11,300 nucleotides of DNA, from positions 1-11,300 of the forward strand of contig CAZTKP010000082.1 in NCBI GenBank assembly GCA_964614215.1, written 5' to 3'. Made by a program: the position numbers and the translations under genes. The DNA is from CAZTKP01 sp964614215. Lineage in GTDB: Bacteria > UBP6 > UBA1177. The first letter of the stretch is position 1. The number at the start of each line of letters is the position of its first letter. This document shows positions 6,550 through 11,300 of this stretch, one piece after another. Below the pieces are notes generated by a model. The model saw only the letters and a list, made by a program, of their open reading frames with translations, did no database searches and had not been told where the DNA came from.

Positions 6550-7902
6550 CTAGATAACAGGCGGTTGTCCCGTCTCTTCAAGGACTGAAAGCCAGAGCTG
6601 GCCGTTAATATCGATCTTTTTTCTCTTTGATGTGGCAAGTTTCATCGGAATGTGAATGAACTGACCATTAAGATAACCGACGACCATTCCCGTTCTTCCG
6701 CTCATTCCGGCATGAACTGCCATCTGGGCAAGCTGTGAACAGAAAATAGAGTCATTGGGGGTCGGTGAACATGATCTGATTATATAACTAGGATCAATGT
6801 ACTTGACACCGTGAATAATATTTTTTGCGTTCAGATAACTTCTGATCTTGTCTTTGATAAAAACTCCGATATCACCAAGTTTTGCATTTCCTGATGCGTC
6901 ATAACGAACATTTTCCTTATCCTGAACATACTTTTGTCCGGCTCCTTCTGCAACAACGATCACACAGAACTTCTTTCTTCTCAGCCTTTTTTCAACAAGA
7001 TCAAGCAGTCCGCCCTCTCCTGTCATTCTAAATTCCATTTCGGGAACAAGACAGAAATCTATCTGGTTACTTGCAAGAGTTGCATTAGCTGCAATAAATC
7101 CTGACTCTCTTCCCATAAGTTTTACAATTCCAATACCATTATGGATCGAAGTCGCTTCGGTATAGGCTGAATCAATTGAATCACAGGCTTCGGAAAATGC
7201 TGTCTCAGTTCCGAAAGAACGCTCTATGTAGTTGATATCATTATCAATTGTCTTTGGTATCCCTATCACGGCGATCTTAAGATTTCTTTTTTCTATCTCA
7301 TCTTTTATCGCCATTGCTCCGCGCTGAGTTCCATCACCTCCGATAACATAAAGAATATTCACATTGAGCTCAACGAGTCTGTCAACCATCTTTTCTTCAT
7401 CCTGCGGTCCTCTTGAAGTCCCGAGAATAGTTCCGCCGTCAAGCTGTTTGTTCTCGACCATCGAAGGAGTAAGATGCACTACCTCAAAACCGTTTTCCTT
7501 TATCAGACCTGCATATCCGTACTTAATTCCAAGAGTTCTCTGATTGTTGTAACGGTAATGGTTCATTACAACAATTCCACGTATCACAGCGTTAAGTCCC
7601 GGACAGATCCCACCACAGGTTACAATTGCCGAAACAGTTTCACCAGACTCGAAAAAAAGTTTTTCCCTCGGACCCGCTTTTTCAAATGCAGGAACTTCCT
7701 TTTCTGCCTCAAGTATGGACTTCACAATACCCTGATCTATAAATGCCATTATCTTTTCATCTTCCGGAATAGTCTGAGACTGATAGACCTTTTTACCTGA
7801 GGCAAGAGGCGAAATAAAATTCTGTCTACCCAGTTTTCTGATCTCAAGATCGTAGGCAAAAAGCTCTTTCTGATCTTCGGTCAGTCCTCTGATCCTGTCC
7901 AT
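6550..7902 (-). CDS. pfkA: ATP-dependent 6-phosphofructokinase (plant/trypanosome-like clade)
   Basis: A 450-residue phosphofructokinase that phosphorylates fructose 6-phosphate to fructose 1,6-bisphosphate. An N-terminal extension (about 1-85) precedes the core. Visible: TCGGICPGLNAVIRG (95-109), YGYAGL (128-133), GTSRG (161-165), GGDGTQRGA (188-196), PKTIDND (216-222) with catalytic D220, and MGRESGFIA (263-271). The Gly after GGD is the ATP-type residue (PPi-dependent enzymes have Asp), while Lys217 in PKTIDND is usual for PPi enzymes. The Gly-plus-Lys combination is that of the long plant, trypanosomatid and Treponema TP0108-type ATP-PFKs, so ATP is the predicted donor and E. coli-type allostery is not expected. 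The ATG has a perfect AGGAGG (7908-7913) five bases upstream, and the transporter's TAG stop is fused with that SD. It lies 9 bases after the transporter gene, in a run with eno. Confidence 0.9.
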   Translation of the reverse strand: MDRIRGLTEDQKELFAYDLEIRKLGRQNFISPLASGKKVYQSQTIPEDEKIMAFIDQGIVKSILEAEKEVPAFEKAGPREKLFFESGETVSAIVTCGGICPGLNAVIRGIVVMNHYRYNNQRTLGIKYGYAGLIKENGFEVVHLTPSMVENKQLDGGTILGTSRGPQDEEKMVDRLVELNVNILYVIGGDGTQRGAMAIKDEIEKRNLKIAVIGIPKTIDNDINYIERSFGTETAFSEACDSIDSAYTEATSIHNGIGIVKLMGRESGFIAANATLASNQIDFCLVPEMEFRMTGEGGLLDLVEKRLRRKKFCVIVVAEGAGQKYVQDKENVRYDASGNAKLGDIGVFIKDKIRSYLNAKNIIHGVKYIDPSYIIRSCSPTPNDSIFCSQLAQMAVHAGMSGRTGMVVGYLNGQFIHIPMKLATSKRKKIDINGQLWLSVLEETGQPPVI

Positions 7903-7911
7903 TGTCCCCTC

Positions 7912-10131
7912 CTATCTTTCAAAAAGTTCAAGTCTCTGCACGCTCTTTATAAAAAGTGTCGCAGGAAGATCATCGTAGTTCGCTATCTGCCGGTCAAAAA
8001 AGAACTCATCCAGGATAAAACTCTTTTTATCTTCAGAGATCTTTCCGGGAAAACCCATCATGATAAGATCAGCATTTGATGAATATTTTTTAAGAACCTC
8101 ACCAAAAGAAATATCTTCTCTTTCAATGATAACAACTTCCCCGCCAAGTCTTGCGGTTTCAAGCAGTTCCTTCATTTCCTTTCTGTCCTGCTCTTCAGTC
8201 TCCCGACCTTCGACCATACGTATAATTCTGATCCTCGGAGCGTTTACAATGTATGCAAGAAGAACCATGAGGTTCCCGTTCATCTCTCCACGCCACCAGA
8301 TGTCAATTCTCTCCATCTTCTCAAGTTTCTCTGCATTTTTAAGCAGAAGCACGTTCTTTCTGCGCTTGATCAGCATTCTTATTACGGATATCGTGTTGAG
8401 TTTTTTCATATATTCAAGAAGAACCGTATTTGTTATGATCCCCGCAGGATGGCTGGTCGTTACAAGTGCCTTAACCGTATCATCAAGTTCTTCAAATTCG
8501 ATCTTTTCAGTAGGGATCCCGTAGTCGTTGAACTCTTTCTTTCTTCCGATAGCGTTTAGATGAACAAGGCCTTTATGCTTTTCTATGAACGATGCGAAAA
8601 AAGCTACTTTTTCATGCGCAGAATCTTCTTTAGGACCACTTACAGCCGCAACTACAGGTCTCCAGTTCTTGCTTCCCTGAACAAGTTTCTTTAATGATCT
8701 GAGCCATTTTGTCGAAAGTGTAAAGATTATTCCCCACCAGACACCCTCTATCCTATTCCTTGCTTTATATTTAAGTATCAGCCTGAAAATGATATACTGT
8801 GAAACTATGATGCCGATTCCAATAACAGGGTCAAAGAGCATAATAGCTATAACACAGACAACAAAACCGTAAAGCGAAACAGACCAGTGATTTTTAGATG
8901 TGGGTCGAAATCCGGGATTGCCGCTTATCCTCTCAAGAAAGGCACTGCCGTTCACCCAGCCGTAGACAACTATGAAAAGAATACCTACGATCATTGAGGC
9001 AGTCGAAATGCTTCCCGCCCAGATAACCGCAAGTCCCAGAATTCCCGAAAGAATTGTGGCAAATCTAGGCTCCGTTCCACCCTTGAAAAAATCCTTGCCG
9101 AAGAACTTCAATTTGTTTGGCAGAACATCGTTTATCGCAAGCGACTGCAAAGTTCTGGGAGATGTCATAAAGACAGAAAGTGCCGAAGAACCCGTTGCAA
9201 AGAGAATTCCCAGAACAAGAATAACTCCCAGAACATTTGACGGAAACTTATCGGCATAGTTTATGATATCGGTCAGAAGAACTCCCACGGGAACATCGCC
9301 CGCATAACTTTCAATGAGAACCTTTTTATCCATCATGGAAAAAACAACAGCACCGATAAGATAGACGAAAAATGTAACTCCTATTGCTGAAAAAGTGCCT
9401 GTCACAAGACTTTTCCGGGGCTCCTTAAGATCTCCACTCATTCCAATACCAGCGTCAATACCGGTAACTGCCGGGAAAAATTGAGCAAAGGTCATAAAGA
9501 ACAGTGCGGTTGTTATATTTCTGTTCCCTGCCAGATTGAAGTTTCTGGAATAGACTGCCACTCCTTCGTAAGTCACATTAAAAAACGGTGATATTATTAC
9601 CGTCAGGATGCTCGCTCCCAGAACAAAAAGTATAAGTGTCTGTATTTTAAGCGTAAAATCAGCTCCGACCATAACGATTAGAAAAAACACAAAGAAGAAT
9701 GCCGTAGCAATGATCTGCTTTTGCAAAAGAATCGAACCCGGATCAGTTGCAGCAAAAAGATCAATTGAATCAAGCATGGGAGCAACAATGGCACGCAGAG
9801 GCTCGGCAAAACCGATCGAATAAAAGCCGATACTTGCCGCCTGAGCAAAATAAAGCTGTACACCTATACTTCCACCCAGAGCCTTTCCTAAACTGCGTCT
9901 GGAAAGAGCGTACATTCCTCCCGGACCGATATCGTTGAGATTCGTCGCGCAGTCCGATATAGAAAAAGATGTCGCAAAAGTAACAGTGTGTGCAAGAACA
10001 ATAACTCCCAGCATTGACCACAGTCCCACATCTGCAACAAGAACAGGCATGAGCAGGAACAGTACAGTTCCCAGTATCGCCTCAGTTGAGGGAACAAAAA
10101 CGCCTTTGAATGTTCCGAATTTATAACTCAA
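7912..10131 (-). CDS. SLC12-family cation-chloride cotransporter homologue
   Basis: A 739-residue inner-membrane APC-superfamily transporter with about 12 hydrophobic helices (about 15-453) and a cytoplasmic C-terminal domain (about 480-739). The SLC12 hallmarks are visible: FGTFKGVFVP..ILG (5-21) before and in TM1; GGMYALSRRSLGKALGGSIG (71-90); FYSIGFAE (103-110); the TM6 signature FFPAVTGI.AG..MSGDLKEP (218-238); and FATGSSALS..MTSPR in TM8. The C-domain repeats the family pattern WRPVVAAVSGP (490-500) and IDIWW (609-613). The size matches archaeal/bacterial CCC proteins such as the Methanosarcina one. It likely moves Cl- with Na+ and/or K+ for volume or ion balance; the substrate is inferred. 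The start is TTG (10129-10131) with SD GGAGAG (10137-10142). It sits 32 bases after eno and 9 before pfk. A plain amino-acid permease is less likely because both SLC12 domains match. Confidence 0.85.
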   Translation of the reverse strand: MSYKFGTFKGVFVPSTEAILGTVLFLLMPVLVADVGLWSMLGVIVLAHTVTFATSFSISDCATNLNDIGPGGMYALSRRSLGKALGGSIGVQLYFAQAASIGFYSIGFAEPLRAIVAPMLDSIDLFAATDPGSILLQKQIIATAFFFVFFLIVMVGADFTLKIQTLILFVLGASILTVIISPFFNVTYEGVAVYSRNFNLAGNRNITTALFFMTFAQFFPAVTGIDAGIGMSGDLKEPRKSLVTGTFSAIGVTFFVYLIGAVVFSMMDKKVLIESYAGDVPVGVLLTDIINYADKFPSNVLGVILVLGILFATGSSALSVFMTSPRTLQSLAINDVLPNKLKFFGKDFFKGGTEPRFATILSGILGLAVIWAGSISTASMIVGILFIVVYGWVNGSAFLERISGNPGFRPTSKNHWSVSLYGFVVCVIAIMLFDPVIGIGIIVSQYIIFRLILKYKARNRIEGVWWGIIFTLSTKWLRSLKKLVQGSKNWRPVVAAVSGPKEDSAHEKVAFFASFIEKHKGLVHLNAIGRKKEFNDYGIPTEKIEFEELDDTVKALVTTSHPAGIITNTVLLEYMKKLNTISVIRMLIKRRKNVLLLKNAEKLEKMERIDIWWRGEMNGNLMVLLAYIVNAPRIRIIRMVEGRETEEQDRKEMKELLETARLGGEVVIIEREDISFGEVLKKYSSNADLIMMGFPGKISEDKKSFILDEFFFDRQIANYDDLPATLFIKSVQRLELFER

Positions 10132-10136
10132 ATTAT

Positions 10137-10142
10137 CTCTCC
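10137..10142 (-). promoter_or_regulatory. SD that supports the TTG start of the SLC12-type gene
   Basis: The minus strand reads GGAGAG-ATAAT-TTG. The five-base spacing and the SLC12 homology, which begins within five residues of the TTG, support this start. The preceding gene, eno, ends in tandem stops TGA TAA, so there is no coupling by overlap here. Confidence 0.7.
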
Positions 10143-10163
10143 AGATGCTTTGACGACAGATTA

Positions 10164-11300
10164 TCAGTCAAAAAGAATGTCCCTTCCGGGGTAGTATCCG
10201 ATCTCATCAAGTTCTTCTTCAATTCTTAAGAGCTGGTTGTATTTTGCAATTCTTTCACTTCTGCACAGACTTCCTGTCTTTATCTGACCTGCATTAACTG
10301 CTACAGCAAGATCTGCGATGAATGTGTCTTCGCTTTCACCTGATCTGTGGCTTATAACAGTTGTAAAACCTGCTCTGTGAGCAACTTCAATTGTATCGAG
10401 AGTCTCTGAGAGTGTTCCGATCTGATTGAGTTTGATAAGAATTGAGTTCGCAACACCTCTTTCAATTCCCATTCCAAGTCTTTCAACGTTTGTAACGAAA
10501 AGATCATCACCCACAAGCTGAACCCTGTCACCGAGTTTTTCAGTTATGATCGCCCAGCCTTCCCAGTCATCTTCGGCCATTCCGTCCTCAATTGAGTAGA
10601 TGGGATACTTGTCAACGAGTTTTGCATAGTAGTCTGCCATCTGCTCGCTTGTAAGCTCTTCGCCTGTTGATTTTTTAAAAACGTACTTTCCATTTTCATA
10701 GAATTCCGAAGCAGCCGGATCAAGAGCGATAACAATATCTTCGCCAGGCTCAAATCCTGCTTTTTTAATAGCTTCAACAATTACTTCAAGAGCTTCTTCG
10801 TTTGATTTAAGATTGGGAGCAAAACCACCCTCATCGCCGACACCTGTTGCAAGGCCCCTGTCTTTGAGAATCTTTTTAAGTGTATGAAATATCTCAGCAT
10901 TCATGCGGATTCCTTCACGAAAGTTCGGTGCACCGACAGGCATGATCATAAATTCCTGAAGATCAACAGTGTTGTCTGCGTGTGATCCGCCGTTGATGAT
11001 GTTTGACATCGGAACAGGAATTGTGTCAGCTCTGAGTCCGCCGATGTACCTGTAGAGCGGAAGCCCAAGTGATTTCGCCGCAGCTCTTGCCGCTGCGAGA
11101 GAAACACCGAGCATTGCATTTGCACCGATCTCAGTCTTATTGTCAGTTCCGTCAAGAGCTATCATTGCCTCGTCGATCATTCTCTGCTCAGTTGCGTTCA
11201 TTCCCACAACTTCTGCGGCGATCTTCTCAACGTTCTCAACTGCGCTCATAACTCCTTTGCCGAGATATCTTTCCTTGTCACCGTCCCTGAGCTCAAGAGC
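10164..11300 (-). CDS. eno: Enolase (5'-truncated by the window edge)
   Basis: Phosphopyruvate hydratase, which converts 2-phosphoglycerate to phosphoenolpyruvate in glycolysis. The frame stays open to base 11300 and the extra codons read ALELRDGDKERYLGKGV, a conserved enolase segment. The ATG at 11247-11249 is therefore internal and the true start lies right of the window; about 47 residues are missing by comparison with E. coli enolase. The visible 378 residues have all key sites: PVPMSNIINGGSHADN, GVGDEGGFAPN (catalytic Glu, E209 in E. coli), ALDPAASEFY and SIEDGM (Mg2+ ligands D246/E290), GDDLFVTN (D317), LIKLNQIGTLSET (catalytic K342), SHRSGESED and KTGS (K393). No unusual insertion is seen. 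It ends in TGA TAA, 32 bases before the transporter gene, with no terminator, so co-transcription with it is likely. Confidence 0.97.
   Translation of the reverse strand, partial: ALELRDGDKERYLGKGVMSAVENVEKIAAEVVGMNATEQRMIDEAMIALDGTDNKTEIGANAMLGVSLAAARAAAKSLGLPLYRYIGGLRADTIPVPMSNIINGGSHADNTVDLQEFMIMPVGAPNFREGIRMNAEIFHTLKKILKDRGLATGVGDEGGFAPNLKSNEEALEVIVEAIKKAGFEPGEDIVIALDPAASEFYENGKYVFKKSTGEELTSEQMADYYAKLVDKYPIYSIEDGMAEDDWEGWAIITEKLGDRVQLVGDDLFVTNVERLGMGIERGVANSILIKLNQIGTLSETLDTIEVAHRAGFTTVISHRSGESEDTFIADLAVAVNAGQIKTGSLCRSERIAKYNQLLRIEEELDEIGYYPGRDILFD

Noticed and set aside
7912..8700. C-terminal domain of the transporter as a fused universal stress protein domain
   Set aside because: The WRPVVAAVSGP and IDIWW motifs and their order match the SLC12 cytoplasmic domain, which itself has a USP-like fold, so no separate fusion is needed.
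10132..10163. Terminator after enolase
   Set aside because: The 32-base gap has no stable inverted repeat followed by a T-run; it holds tandem stops and the next SD.
11247..11249. ATG as the start of enolase
   Set aside because: The same frame is open to the window edge and encodes conserved enolase residues upstream of it, so the ATG is an internal Met.

Overview
The window is a dense, almost gap-free bacterial gene block. Nine genes lie on the minus strand and are read from high to low coordinates: eno (partial), an SLC12-type cation-chloride cotransporter, a 6-phosphofructokinase, cysE, a small cysteine-rich acidic lipoprotein, a GH13 alpha-amylase lipoprotein, metF, a UDP-glucuronate decarboxylase and a GT2 glycosyltransferase. 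At the left edge, the tail of a plus-strand gene of the YafK-type L,D-transpeptidase family converges on the glycosyltransferase, and the two stop codons overlap. No RNA genes, mobile elements, CRISPR arrays or phage genes are visible. No gene-free stretch exceeds 60 bases.

Organism: moderate GC, a Gram-negative style envelope (YafK-type protein, lipoproteins), and a lipoprotein that pairs an Asp/Ser-rich linker with a CGNG..E..E.C disulfide-rich module. That module is typical of Myxococcota and related delta-proteobacterial lineages. This placement is an inference from one protein style, not from a marker gene. Start-codon use is striking: four of the eight genes whose start lies inside the window begin with TTG and one with GTG, most with good Shine-Dalgarno (SD) sequences.

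Layout. The right part (6550-11300) is a central-carbon and ion-transport block: eno, SLC12 transporter, pfk. A good sigma70-like promoter (TTGACA-N16-CATAAT, 6519-6546) sits between pfk and cysE and probably starts a second transcription unit. The middle part (2707-6493) holds cysE, two secreted lipoproteins and, past them, metF. cysE and metF both feed sulfur amino-acid synthesis (O-acetylserine for cysteine, methyl-THF for methionine), while the amylase would degrade external or periplasmic alpha-glucan into sugars for glycolysis. The left part (104-1749) is a sugar-nucleotide and glycosyl-transfer pair: UDP-xylose formation and a polyprenyl-phosphate-type GT2.

Most of the genes are ordinary housekeeping families with intact catalytic residues, and I do not see an undescribed defence or mobile system. 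The points most worth a second look are the prokaryotic SLC12 homologue with NKCC-like ion-site residues placed between two glycolytic genes, the promoter and hairpin overlapping the cysE SD, the two-module acidic lipoprotein, and the TTG/stop-SD fused translational architecture.
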